A stretch of DNA of 64,000 nucleotides from assembly GCA_028282465.1 (NCBI GenBank), contig JANQHX010000013.1, positions 27,642 through 91,641 of the forward strand, written 5' to 3'. Of this stretch, positions 1-8,652 are shown piece after piece. This stretch comes from Gynuella sp. Lineage in GTDB: Bacteria > Pseudomonadota > Gammaproteobacteria > Pseudomonadales > Natronospirillaceae. Below the pieces are notes generated by a model. That model did not search any database, was not told where the DNA came from, and saw nothing but the letters and a program-made list of their open reading frames with translations. The stretch's first letter is position 1. Each line of letters opens with the position of its first letter. The position numbers and the translations under genes were made by a program.

Positions 1-1518
1 ATCCATATCAGAGATATATTGTTTGATCCATTTGTTAAGCTCTAAGTCTATTTGAGCTCGACTTACCCAAGCGCCAATATTTTCTCTTTGAATCACTTTT
101 AAATAATGGGCAAAGCGGCAGGAAATGAGAATGAATGCAAGCTGCGAATCTAGCTGAGCTTGAATTTCAGTTAAGTCTTCTCCCGGCTTTCTTACACAAA
201 CAGCACTGTAAAAGCCCGCTTTCTCCATTCCTTTGCGTAGAGTGATAGGTATAAAGCCTTCTTTTACAAGATCGCCTTCTACCCTGTCTGATATCATTAC
301 TTCAGTGGGTATTTTCGCTCTTTGAGCACCTCGGCCTGTCTCCAGCCCTAAGGTTTCCAGTACGCCGTTTTCTTCACCCACTATATTTACGTACCAGCGA
401 TACTTTGAAAATGCTTGGGATATTTTAGCTCCTAAGGCCATTGCACCATTACCCCAAACACCTTTGTCTTCACCCTTTTTGAATTTTTCTTCAAAATCAA
501 AACCTAAATTAAGGTTGCCAACATAGGGCTGCCTTAAAACAAATCTGGGCAAACAAAGCGACACATACCTTGAATCAGGAGTGGATCGAAACGAAAGCCA
601 TTTATCAAATGTTGGCTGAGCAAAATGAGAAGTTAAGTCTCTTATGCGACTAAACTCTTCAAAACTCGATAAGCTAAACATTTTAGGTGCAGCAGCAGAT
701 ATAAACGGCGCATGAGAAATGGCGGCAACTTTAGATAAAGACGTAAGTAAGGCTATTTCAGGTACAGACGCATCAAAAGTGTAGTCACCTATGATCAAGC
801 TATAAGGCTCACCACCAAATTGACCAAACTCGTTGGAATAGACTAATTGATAAAGGGGTGATTGAAAGACTTCCGGGCTGTCTTCAAAACTGTCTTGAAG
901 ATCTTCTTTTGAAACAGGTAGTACATCCAGCTTACAATTTTCCCGGAACTCTATCTCTTTCACTAAATACTCTAAAGCTCGCCAGCTTTGCTCTAATTGA
1001 ACAAAAGTTTGATGATGTAATACCGCGTTGAGCTGAAGATTCAGTTTTTCATCAATTCTGGCAATGACTGGCCCCAACTTGTCTGTATCAGACAATGTTA
1101 AGTTTAACTTCGCCATCATCTGTTCAGCTGTTGCCTCATCTATTATTGAAGGCTTCTCAACCAGGCTACAGAGGGAGTCACGGAGGTTTACCAGTTCCCT
1201 AAATCCTGGAATACTTTGGCACAAAAGCTCAGGATGAAAGTCTTCCATCGCTCGAAAGCTTATATTCACATCCAAGTGGGCTATTTTGGAATTTAAAAAG
1301 TTTTCGACCCTAATTTTCAATTTAGGTGACACTGCCGAAAATACACCGCTCATGCTGTTTGAACGTATTTGAATAGGTTCAATATCTTCAAACAGATCAA
1401 CAGAGTTCATTGGATCTAAATCGGAAAGCACCAGAATCTTACAAGGCAATTCTCGTTCAGAACCATCGCGCTTGTCTGTGTAAACCAGACTAATTCTATC
1501 TTGGACAGCATCAACCAT
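1..1518 (-). CDS. TssB-TssC fusion sheath protein (partial, runs off left edge)
   Basis: The frame is open from the ATG at 1518 to base 1, giving 506 codons without a stop. Residues 1-118 or so resemble TssB of the same operon: LPCKILVLSDLD matches LPLKMLVLDDF, and the segment around MEDFHPELL matches MKDFEPEQI. From about residue 135 the protein resembles TssC throughout: LEQSWRALEYLV versus LESTWRGLKFLV, NEFGQFGGEPYS versus AEYGQFGGKPYG, and near the edge RFAHYLKVIQRENIG versus RLAHYIKVLQREHIG. About 60-70 TssC residues should lie beyond the edge. A GAGG ribosome site precedes the ATG, and the tssM stop is 13 bases upstream, so it belongs to the tss operon. Separate tssB and tssC also exist, so this is an additional fused sheath subunit. 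Its role is unknown; a specialised end ring or alternative sheath is inference. Confidence 0.9.
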   Translation of the reverse strand, partial: MVDAVQDRISLVYTDKRDGSERELPCKILVLSDLDPMNSVDLFEDIEPIQIRSNSMSGVFSAVSPKLKIRVENFLNSKIAHLDVNISFRAMEDFHPELLCQSIPGFRELVNLRDSLCSLVEKPSIIDEATAEQMMAKLNLTLSDTDKLGPVIARIDEKLNLQLNAVLHHQTFVQLEQSWRALEYLVKEIEFRENCKLDVLPVSKEDLQDSFEDSPEVFQSPLYQLVYSNEFGQFGGEPYSLIIGDYTFDASVPEIALLTSLSKVAAISHAPFISAAAPKMFSLSSFEEFSRIRDLTSHFAQPTFDKWLSFRSTPDSRYVSLCLPRFVLRQPYVGNLNLGFDFEEKFKKGEDKGVWGNGAMALGAKISQAFSKYRWYVNIVGEENGVLETLGLETGRGAQRAKIPTEVMISDRVEGDLVKEGFIPITLRKGMEKAGFYSAVCVRKPGEDLTEIQAQLDSQLAFILISCRFAHYLKVIQRENIGAWVSRAQIDLELNKWIKQYISDMD

Positions 1519-1531
1519 ACTTTTGGCTACC

Positions 1532-4500
1532 TCAAGGTTTAACCATGAAGAGTTCAACTTTTAAATCTTCGGGCGCATTCGGCCAATAAAGTGCTGCATG
1601 CTCTTTAGACTCCACAGTAGCCCATGCGTCTTGCTTATTATTCAGCTTCACATAGTTGGCATATGCTGTTCCAGGAAAGTTCATTGGCGCATTAACCAGA
1701 GGCGTCATTTCCACACCTGGTAGAGAACGTTGTGCCAGCAAATAGACAGAATCTAATGAAGACAATCTTGCATCATTAACAAATGAATCTTGCCAAACAG
1801 ATGCGGGTTCACTGGTGTTTAAAACCAAATAGTATGCGGTATCTTCACCTACAAAATCTTTGTTGAGATTAGTGAAGAAAACTTCTTCATTTCGCTCCAT
1901 CTCTGCAATTAACTGCCTTTCAGCAGATTGATTACTCCAACAAGATGCAACTCGAGTTGGAAGTGTCAAAGGTACTGTATCAAGAGTTTTGATAACTGGC
2001 TCTTGTCCGAAAATACGATAATTTACGTCTATGTAACGAACGTTATTTTGCAGTAACTGAGCTTCTTGGTTAGGAAAATCTGAGGATTGAAAAATATGCC
2101 TTCCATCCTGAAAATCCTTCAAGAACTTGGCAAAGCCTTTTACTCCGTGATACTCCTTCACCAGCTTTGTTTGCCCAATTTCTACAGTCAAAATGGTATC
2201 CCCACACCGTTCCAGCGACCAATTGAAGTCATGTTGAGTAGGATAGTTATAGTTCTCTAAAACCTGAACGCTATCACTACAATGGAGTTCCAGAAATGTC
2301 GCGTAGGGTGATACTGAAGCACCAGGGTTAGCGCCCGACGGTAGAGTCATCATGGTTACGTTAAATTCATTACCGACAATAAATGCACCTTCTTCAGCTT
2401 GGTTAACTAGATTTAAAAACTCTTCTCTAATTCCAACGGTGCGACCTTTCTCCATCGCGCGCACATAACCACGCTTAAATTGACGATCTATGAAAGGTTG
2501 GGCTTCCTGCTGTAAGTAATTCCACAATACCCCTTGCTCACCTACAATTAAGTTGCCCATTCTATTTGGATCAACACCTTCCAAGGATGCCAGAACATTG
2601 TTCTCCCACAACTCTTGCAACTCACATGCACTTTCTTGAGCCATGAAATCGTAAGCTAGATTAATTGGGCCAAGATAGAGCTTCCAGAACAGTCTGGATT
2701 GTGAATTAGGACGGCCTAACACCTGTTGCAATTGAATCACTGAATTCCAAGCAGAGGCCATTGGGCCATCACCTGATTCAGGAGCATCAGGCGTGGTGAA
2801 AAGCGTCTTCATAGTACTAAGAGACTGTGATCTCAAAGTTGAATTAAATGCCACCAATGACAATGCTTCTTTATATGCATCTACTGCATCTACTGCTTGA
2901 TCTAAACCTGTATCCAATGGGTTCTTCTTATTGCCCTTGGTTGCTTTAGCATGAGCTTTCATGCCTTTCTTGGCCAATTTGCCAACCTTACCTAGTTTAC
3001 CTAAGGCTTTTTTCGTGGCCTTTTTAAGAGCCTTATTGTTACTTTTAGCATCAGGGGAGGTGTAGTTTTGAATCTCCATAAAGTAAGCAAAGCTATCTGA
3101 AGAATTAAATTCCAGACCTGGAAAAACACCCAACTGTTCATGCATCATTGCAATGAAATTAAAGTAAGGGTTATCAGCAGTGGCCATTCGCTCCATAGCC
3201 AGTGTCCATTCTTTTTGGTCACGGAAACGGGTAGCACCGTCAGAGAAACGCTCTGCAAACTCTTCCCAAGATCTTAAATATTCACGCTGATAAAAATCTA
3301 AAAACTCTTCTTGAACTTCTACTAACTCTGGCTCATCTTCATCAACAAGACTAAATTCTTCCATAAAGGCGGCAACAAAATCATAACCGTCAATGGTAAA
3401 TGCAGATGGAACTAATGGTGGATTAGCTAACTTTCTACTACCACCCCAGAAATCATCCAGACTGACGTTCGCAAAGCCTTGTGCATTGGTCCATTCGATT
3501 ATCCAGTTGTAGTCACCATGGTTTCGTTTTACCAAATGAATTAAAGCGGTTTGTAATGATTGTTTTTCCTCAGCCAATAAAATTTCGCTGTCAGACCAAT
3601 CCAGATAGGAGAGATATAACTCATGAAACAGAGTTGAACTGTCATTGCCAACGGAGCTGTTTAACGTTCGAAGAAAATCATCACCAATTTCGTAGACCTC
3701 AATGTCCTTGTCAGTGTTTAACCTTGCTTGGAGGGCATTAATTCTTCTGATTAAACCACCAGCTACAACACTGTTACCATTACTATCAAGATCATCTATC
3801 GTCTGAATAAGTGGCGAGTCGACAGGGTTCAAAATATTTTCTTTAAAGAAGCTGACGTAGGTTTGTTTAAGTTCATCTACATGTCCGCCTTCGCCAAATG
3901 GCAGCCACCAAGGCACCATTTCTTCTGATTTATAGCTGTCTAAGGCAGTCACTAACTCGAGTAATTGGCTGGCAGCATTAAGGCGAGCATCAAAAGTATT
4001 CAAGTCACTTAGCTCAACTTGCTGATACTCTTCATTTAAGGCTTGTAAGGTGCTGAAGTTTTCTTCATACATTACAAATAGAGCTGTCGCCGCAATGAAG
4101 GTAACAGCACCAGCGACACCAAATACGTACTTACGTGTTGCGTTTTTAATCCTTTCAATACTTGGCAGACTTTCGTATAAGCCTCGATCTCTTGGCAAGA
4201 CTCTGGTGAAGAACTCATGCAAGAAAGCACCTCGACCTTTTTCTACTCCAGCTTCTTGCTTAACACTAGAGCTAAAATACAGCCCTCTAAATTTAGGAGC
4301 CTCTTGGTAGGCATTTCCTTTCAATGCAGTTGCAATGAAAGTGTGTAAACCATTTCGAATACTTTCTAGATTTCCAGGCAAGGTTAATAAACTATTGTCC
4401 GGAGCATCCGTTCGCTCCATGATCATTAGCCTTAACTCTTTAATACGGTCTAACACCGTATCCAAGCCCTTGTCGATAATGATGTTAATATCACCAGACT

Positions 4501-5368
4501 CGGACTCGTTAAGATATCCCATGGGCTGCATTAAACTTTCGTTCGGTAGGTAACTACTCCACTCAGAAAAACCTTCTACCAAATCGCATTTTGTAACCAT
4601 TAGATAAACTGGAACTTTAATTTCCAGCTTTTCCATTAAACTATTGATCGTCATCCGAACTTGGCGACCTTCTTCAAGCAGCTCTTCTTCCGTACAATTA
4701 ATTAACCTGTCCGCCGCAACGGCAAGTACTAAACCGTTTAGCGGTTCTTTCTGTTTGTGCCGAGACAACATTGAAAGCAATGTATCCCATTCCTTTCTGT
4801 CCCGCTCAACCATGTCGGGAACCGCATATCTACCCGCGGTATCAATCAAAATACCCTCTTCGTAAAGCCACCATTCTAAATTTAACGTAGAACCGTCTTC
4901 GTGAGTTGATAGATCGATGCCTGGGGACAGTAATTTAGAATTTCTTAACGAAGTACTCTTACCTGATGTTGGCCGGCCAATAATCATATACCAAGGCAAC
5001 ACATACAGTGGGTCACCTTTATGCTTTAATTGAGACTTCTTAAGAGCTCGAATAGTTTTTCGCCATCTACTTTTTAGTGAGTGCATCAACTCAGCTGATG
5101 ACATACCTAGATCTTTAGGATAGTTCTCTTCATATTCAGCCTTAGTCAAAGACTCTTTGATTTGAGCTTTTGCCTTCATTCGAACGTATAAACGATAAAT
5201 TGCTCGAATAAGAATAAATAGTAAAAAACCGCCAACAAGAGTCACCAGCCCCACGGCTAAAGCGAGCATTAATTCCATATCAAAAATCAATAACGCCACG
5301 CTGGCGACCACACCAATTATCAGTAAGGATAAAAATAACCAGCCTAAAAACTTAAAGAATCCTTTCAT
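1532..5368 (-). CDS. tssM: T6SS inner-membrane complex protein TssM (IcmF) with TssK-like C-terminus
   Basis: At 1278 residues this is a full-length TssM. It has two membrane segments at about residues 5-60, a cytoplasmic GTPase-like domain with Walker A motif GRPTSGKST near residue 131, a third membrane segment near 412-432, and a long periplasmic part. TssM forms the trans-envelope channel with TssL and TssJ. Two things are odd. Residues about 774-813 form a strongly basic Lys/Ala/Gly insert. The last 100 residues (nt 1535-1834) align without gaps to the last 100 of TssK, sharing YYL-LNT, RSLPGV, YANY and AP-DL. The gene starts 2 bases after the tssL stop. Confidence 0.97.
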   Translation of the reverse strand: MKGFFKFLGWLFLSLLIIGVVASVALLIFDMELMLALAVGLVTLVGGFLLFILIRAIYRLYVRMKAKAQIKESLTKAEYEENYPKDLGMSSAELMHSLKSRWRKTIRALKKSQLKHKGDPLYVLPWYMIIGRPTSGKSTSLRNSKLLSPGIDLSTHEDGSTLNLEWWLYEEGILIDTAGRYAVPDMVERDRKEWDTLLSMLSRHKQKEPLNGLVLAVAADRLINCTEEELLEEGRQVRMTINSLMEKLEIKVPVYLMVTKCDLVEGFSEWSSYLPNESLMQPMGYLNESESGDINIIIDKGLDTVLDRIKELRLMIMERTDAPDNSLLTLPGNLESIRNGLHTFIATALKGNAYQEAPKFRGLYFSSSVKQEAGVEKGRGAFLHEFFTRVLPRDRGLYESLPSIERIKNATRKYVFGVAGAVTFIAATALFVMYEENFSTLQALNEEYQQVELSDLNTFDARLNAASQLLELVTALDSYKSEEMVPWWLPFGEGGHVDELKQTYVSFFKENILNPVDSPLIQTIDDLDSNGNSVVAGGLIRRINALQARLNTDKDIEVYEIGDDFLRTLNSSVGNDSSTLFHELYLSYLDWSDSEILLAEEKQSLQTALIHLVKRNHGDYNWIIEWTNAQGFANVSLDDFWGGSRKLANPPLVPSAFTIDGYDFVAAFMEEFSLVDEDEPELVEVQEEFLDFYQREYLRSWEEFAERFSDGATRFRDQKEWTLAMERMATADNPYFNFIAMMHEQLGVFPGLEFNSSDSFAYFMEIQNYTSPDAKSNNKALKKATKKALGKLGKVGKLAKKGMKAHAKATKGNKKNPLDTGLDQAVDAVDAYKEALSLVAFNSTLRSQSLSTMKTLFTTPDAPESGDGPMASAWNSVIQLQQVLGRPNSQSRLFWKLYLGPINLAYDFMAQESACELQELWENNVLASLEGVDPNRMGNLIVGEQGVLWNYLQQEAQPFIDRQFKRGYVRAMEKGRTVGIREEFLNLVNQAEEGAFIVGNEFNVTMMTLPSGANPGASVSPYATFLELHCSDSVQVLENYNYPTQHDFNWSLERCGDTILTVEIGQTKLVKEYHGVKGFAKFLKDFQDGRHIFQSSDFPNQEAQLLQNNVRYIDVNYRIFGQEPVIKTLDTVPLTLPTRVASCWSNQSAERQLIAEMERNEEVFFTNLNKDFVGEDTAYYLVLNTSEPASVWQDSFVNDARLSSLDSVYLLAQRSLPGVEMTPLVNAPMNFPGTAYANYVKLNNKQDAWATVESKEHAALYWPNAPEDLKVELFMVKP

Positions 5369-5370
5369 GG

Positions 5371-6042
5371 TCAGTTCACCAAATTAACTAAACTATTTAA
5401 TGCATCTCTGATTTGAAACGCGTAATACATGAAGCTACCACCAAGTATTGCCATAGGAAGAAACAGCAACATAGGAATTAGATTCATTCGTTTTTTAGAT
5501 TCACGGCCTTCAAGCTGCTCCTTGCTGAAGGCTGAACGAAATAGCACCGTATTTTCAAGGTTAGTTTGCGCTTCATCTGGTAATAACAAACCCATATTAA
5601 ACTCTCTCACTGATTCGAGCTTTGGTCTGTCACTAGGTGGAAAATATTTGCCTTTAAAACCTAGACCTAAACACAATAAGAATACTTCCCTTACGGATTT
5701 ATCATCACCATGTCTATTAAGGCTGTTTAACCTATCGTAAAACTCTGCGCCAGCCTGCGTGGTCTGAAAATACTTCCTTTGAAGAGAATGCTTAAACCAA
5801 GCTCGCCTTTCACTCCATTTTGAAGTCAGAAGCTTTTCATCAACATATGCAGCCACCGCATACCATGCTTGATCGAAAATCTCGGACTCAAACCCCAGGT
5901 CTTCAGCATCCATCTTACCTTTCTGATAAAACTGGTCATACTTTAACGCCAGATTCTCAACATCCATCTGAGATTCTGTAATAGTTTCGACAGTATCTCG
6001 AGTAAACAGGATGGCAGGAATAAATAAATCAACCAGTCTCAT
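5371..6042 (-). CDS. tssL: T6SS membrane complex protein TssL (DotU family)
   Basis: This 223-residue protein has a cytoplasmic DotU-type helical domain (DQAWYAVAAYVDEKLL, then a segment with LCLGLGFKGKY) and one C-terminal membrane segment at about residues 192-212. It ends shortly after that segment, so it lacks the peptidoglycan-binding extension found in longer TssL proteins. TssL binds TssM in the inner membrane and contacts the baseplate through TssK. It lies between tssK and tssM with gaps of 2 bases on both sides, so translational coupling is likely. Confidence 0.95.
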   Translation of the reverse strand: MRLVDLFIPAILFTRDTVETITESQMDVENLALKYDQFYQKGKMDAEDLGFESEIFDQAWYAVAAYVDEKLLTSKWSERRAWFKHSLQRKYFQTTQAGAEFYDRLNSLNRHGDDKSVREVFLLCLGLGFKGKYFPPSDRPKLESVREFNMGLLLPDEAQTNLENTVLFRSAFSKEQLEGRESKKRMNLIPMLLFLPMAILGGSFMYYAFQIRDALNSLVNLVN

Positions 6043-6044
6043 AT

Positions 6045-7430
6045 CTATTTCCTCAATATTACAAGCTCTATCTGCAAGTCTTTAGGAGCTTCTTGCCAAT
6101 ATACAGCCACATTGCGTTGCCTACGTATTTTGCTCCATTGTTCATCGGAGGAATTAATTCGGAAATAATTAGCGTAGGTTTTCTTTGGTAATCCAATAGG
6201 CGGGTTATTAATTGTTCTTAAACTCACACCAGGTAGTGACCTATCTGCTAGGTCTATTACAGTGTCTGCTGATGCCATTTTTGCAGAGGTTTGAAATGAT
6301 TCAGTCCACTGAGACATCGGTGTCTCTGTATTTAAAATAAGATAGTAGTCAACCTGTTGTGTAAAGAAGTTATCTGGTATGTCTGCACTGAATATTTCGT
6401 CTTCAAAGCGCATTTCTACCATATACTGCGGCCCTATCGTGATTTCATTCATCAAGGTTGTAAGTAATGAACGAATCCCATAAAAGCACTTACCTAAATT
6501 GACATGGTCGTACGGCGCAACAAGCTTTTCACCGTCCGATCTCTCCCCCAACATATTAACCATGCTAGAAAAATTACTGACTGTACCTAGTAATTCTCGT
6601 AATACACAGTAAACATCCCAAGGGTGAACGCTTTGTGTTTCACAATAATGATATAGTTTTGGGATGTATTGGCTTAACGATTGGAGCGCAAATCTGTATC
6701 TCAGAATATTAGGATCAAATTCAGAAGCACCGTTTTCACTGGAACCAGAATAATCTAATTGCAGCGCCCTACCGGTGACCTCGTCGCGAATTTCCTTGAT
6801 TAAAGAAAACAAGCCTGAGTTACCATCAATGGAAATCATGGGGGGAATGAAAGCAGTATTGAACTCGAATTTATCACCTACCCGTTGAACCTGTGCCACA
6901 GGAATAACATGATATTCATTTAACAAGTCGCTTTCAGTATCAAACAATATGTCCAGCTTGTATTCTAGCTCTTGAATTTGAGCATCCGGGCCGGATTGGT
7001 ATAGGTCAGAAACAGGTTTTGGATCTGCTTCTGTATAAAATCTGGTATTAACGTCGCGAATTTTGCTGGAATCTTGAATTACTGTCGTATTTTCTTTTCC
7101 AACACGAAGTTTTCTAAGACCAATAAAAACTGTCAGTGGTTTATCTGGATCAACTTGTTCCTCAGCAAAAGAACGATCAGCAATTTGAGCATTTGAAGGA
7201 ACAGACACATGAGTTCCATCAGGAAATACTAGTTCCCCAGCTTGAACTTCACAGCTTCTGTTTGTAAGTGCAGATTGACTCAGTTCTAAACTTATCACCC
7301 CCCAAAAATATGGGTGAATGTACTGCCTTAAAGGCTCCAGTAATGACTTCTGGTATGCTTCGTTATATTGGAAATGTTGTGGTTGAATAAACATTCCCTG
7401 ATGCCAGAATACTGGTTTGAACTTACTCAC
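6045..7430 (-). CDS. tssK: T6SS baseplate protein TssK
   Basis: The 461-residue TssK family protein opens with the typical VFWHQGMFIQPQHFQ motif. TssK trimers connect the baseplate wedges to the TssJLM membrane complex through their C-terminal head domain. The start is a GTG with a strong AAGGAG site 7 bases upstream (5' end at 7430). The final 100 residues (nt 6048-6347) are closely matched by the C-terminus of TssM in the same operon. It lies between tssJ and tssL. Confidence 0.97.
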   Translation of the reverse strand: MSKFKPVFWHQGMFIQPQHFQYNEAYQKSLLEPLRQYIHPYFWGVISLELSQSALTNRSCEVQAGELVFPDGTHVSVPSNAQIADRSFAEEQVDPDKPLTVFIGLRKLRVGKENTTVIQDSSKIRDVNTRFYTEADPKPVSDLYQSGPDAQIQELEYKLDILFDTESDLLNEYHVIPVAQVQRVGDKFEFNTAFIPPMISIDGNSGLFSLIKEIRDEVTGRALQLDYSGSSENGASEFDPNILRYRFALQSLSQYIPKLYHYCETQSVHPWDVYCVLRELLGTVSNFSSMVNMLGERSDGEKLVAPYDHVNLGKCFYGIRSLLTTLMNEITIGPQYMVEMRFEDEIFSADIPDNFFTQQVDYYLILNTETPMSQWTESFQTSAKMASADTVIDLADRSLPGVSLRTINNPPIGLPKKTYANYFRINSSDEQWSKIRRQRNVAVYWQEAPKDLQIELVILRK

Positions 7431-7453
7431 TTTTGCACTCCTTCGCGGGTGTG

Positions 7454-8053
7454 TTAAATTATGCGAACTGAAACAGGGTCAACGGTTTCTATTTTTTTTG
7501 TTTCATCTCTACCGAGTGAAACTCTTACATAAAGCTTATCTGGAACGGCTTTCGCTTCATTAGCAACTAAACCTAAGTTAGCTAGGACTAAATCAACTGC
7601 TCCGCGTTTAGCTGCTTTTTCAGGAATTTCGATTACTCTCACATCAAGTTCTGGGTTAAGGCCAAAATAACCAACGATGAGGCCCACAAATTTAGCCCCT
7701 TGAGAACGAGAATAAACCGCTGTTTTCGATTCACCAGGCTGTACAATTACCCGAGTGAAGTTACTAACAGTGTCATCAATTTTACCTTTATTTAATAATT
7801 CTATTGCGCCTTGCTGAGTCGCAGTCAAGCCGTCGAAGGTGTTTGGATCTGATAATTGAAAGAGTCCAATCACTAAAGAATGGGGTCTGCCACTAATGGC
7901 ATTTAAATCTGCAGGGCTATCCACTTGAATCGTTATTGCACGGTCTTCATAAACCCAATCTTCCGCGGCAACTTCTAATACTGGTTTACCTGCGCATCCA
8001 GATAGAAGAGTACCAATCACAATCCATTGCAATATGTTTCTAAGTTTAATCAT
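7454..8053 (-). CDS. tssJ: T6SS outer-membrane lipoprotein TssJ
   Basis: This 199-residue protein has a lipoprotein signal peptide ending in the lipobox LLSGC (Cys at residue 20). The mature domain is of TssJ/SciN type, with VDSPADLNAISGRPHSLVIGLFQL-like beta strands and a segment rich in pairs typical of the family. TssJ anchors the TssM periplasmic part to the outer membrane. It sits between hcp and tssK in the core operon. Confidence 0.92.
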   Translation of the reverse strand: MIKLRNILQWIVIGTLLSGCAGKPVLEVAAEDWVYEDRAITIQVDSPADLNAISGRPHSLVIGLFQLSDPNTFDGLTATQQGAIELLNKGKIDDTVSNFTRVIVQPGESKTAVYSRSQGAKFVGLIVGYFGLNPELDVRVIEIPEKAAKRGAVDLVLANLGLVANEAKAVPDKLYVRVSLGRDETKKIETVDPVSVRII

Positions 8054-8117
8054 ATTTACTGCCGATCAATAAGAAGACAGAGACGATTGCCTCTGCCTTA
8101 TTTTGAGAAATAACCTC

Positions 8118-8633
8118 TTAAGCTGACATACCGTCAGAGAAAGAGTACTGACCTTCTGTACCACCAGGCTCATGTGACCAGGTTACTGCGTTCGCACGCA
8201 GGCACAAAGTCTCTGTAGGTGCAGCACTTTCACCAGGGGCAGTCGAAGTTGTGCTCATGTTAGTTTTAATTGAAGTTAACACTGCATTTTCTAGCTCTTC
8301 GGTGTAGAACAATTCTTCTTCACCACTGGCTGAAATCCAATAGTACTCAATAGTTACAGTTAATTGCTCGCCTGTTGCTAAAGCATTTTTTAACAGCGGA
8401 GTTGCCTTATCAATTTGCTTGGTCAATTCGAATTTTTTGATTTTTGGCAAGCTATTAATCTGACCACTAACGGCATCTGTATCACGACCAATTTCAGAAT
8501 CAATATTAAAAACTGCACAGTAGTCTTCCATACCAGACTGGTATGCAGTGCCTACACTGTCTTCACTCAGGGCGCCTGAAGAAATCTCACCTTGAGAAAC
8601 GCCTTCGAATGTGGCGAACGCATGAATAGCCAT
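8118..8633 (-). CDS. hcp: Hcp (TssD) inner-tube protein
   Basis: Hcp of 171 residues, beginning MAIHAFATFEGVSQGEI. The ATG at 8633 is preferred over the adjacent upstream GTG because AAGGAG sits 6 bases before it. Hcp hexamers stack to form the tube propelled by the sheath. The C-terminal part carries a Thr/Ser/Ala-rich loop (around residues 125-145) and ends WSHEPGGTEGQYSFSDGMSA. It lies 19 bases downstream of tssC. Confidence 0.93.
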   Translation of the reverse strand: MAIHAFATFEGVSQGEISSGALSEDSVGTAYQSGMEDYCAVFNIDSEIGRDTDAVSGQINSLPKIKKFELTKQIDKATPLLKNALATGEQLTVTIEYYWISASGEEELFYTEELENAVLTSIKTNMSTTSTAPGESAAPTETLCLRANAVTWSHEPGGTEGQYSFSDGMSA

Positions 8634-8652
8634 CACTAGCTCCTTATTTTAA

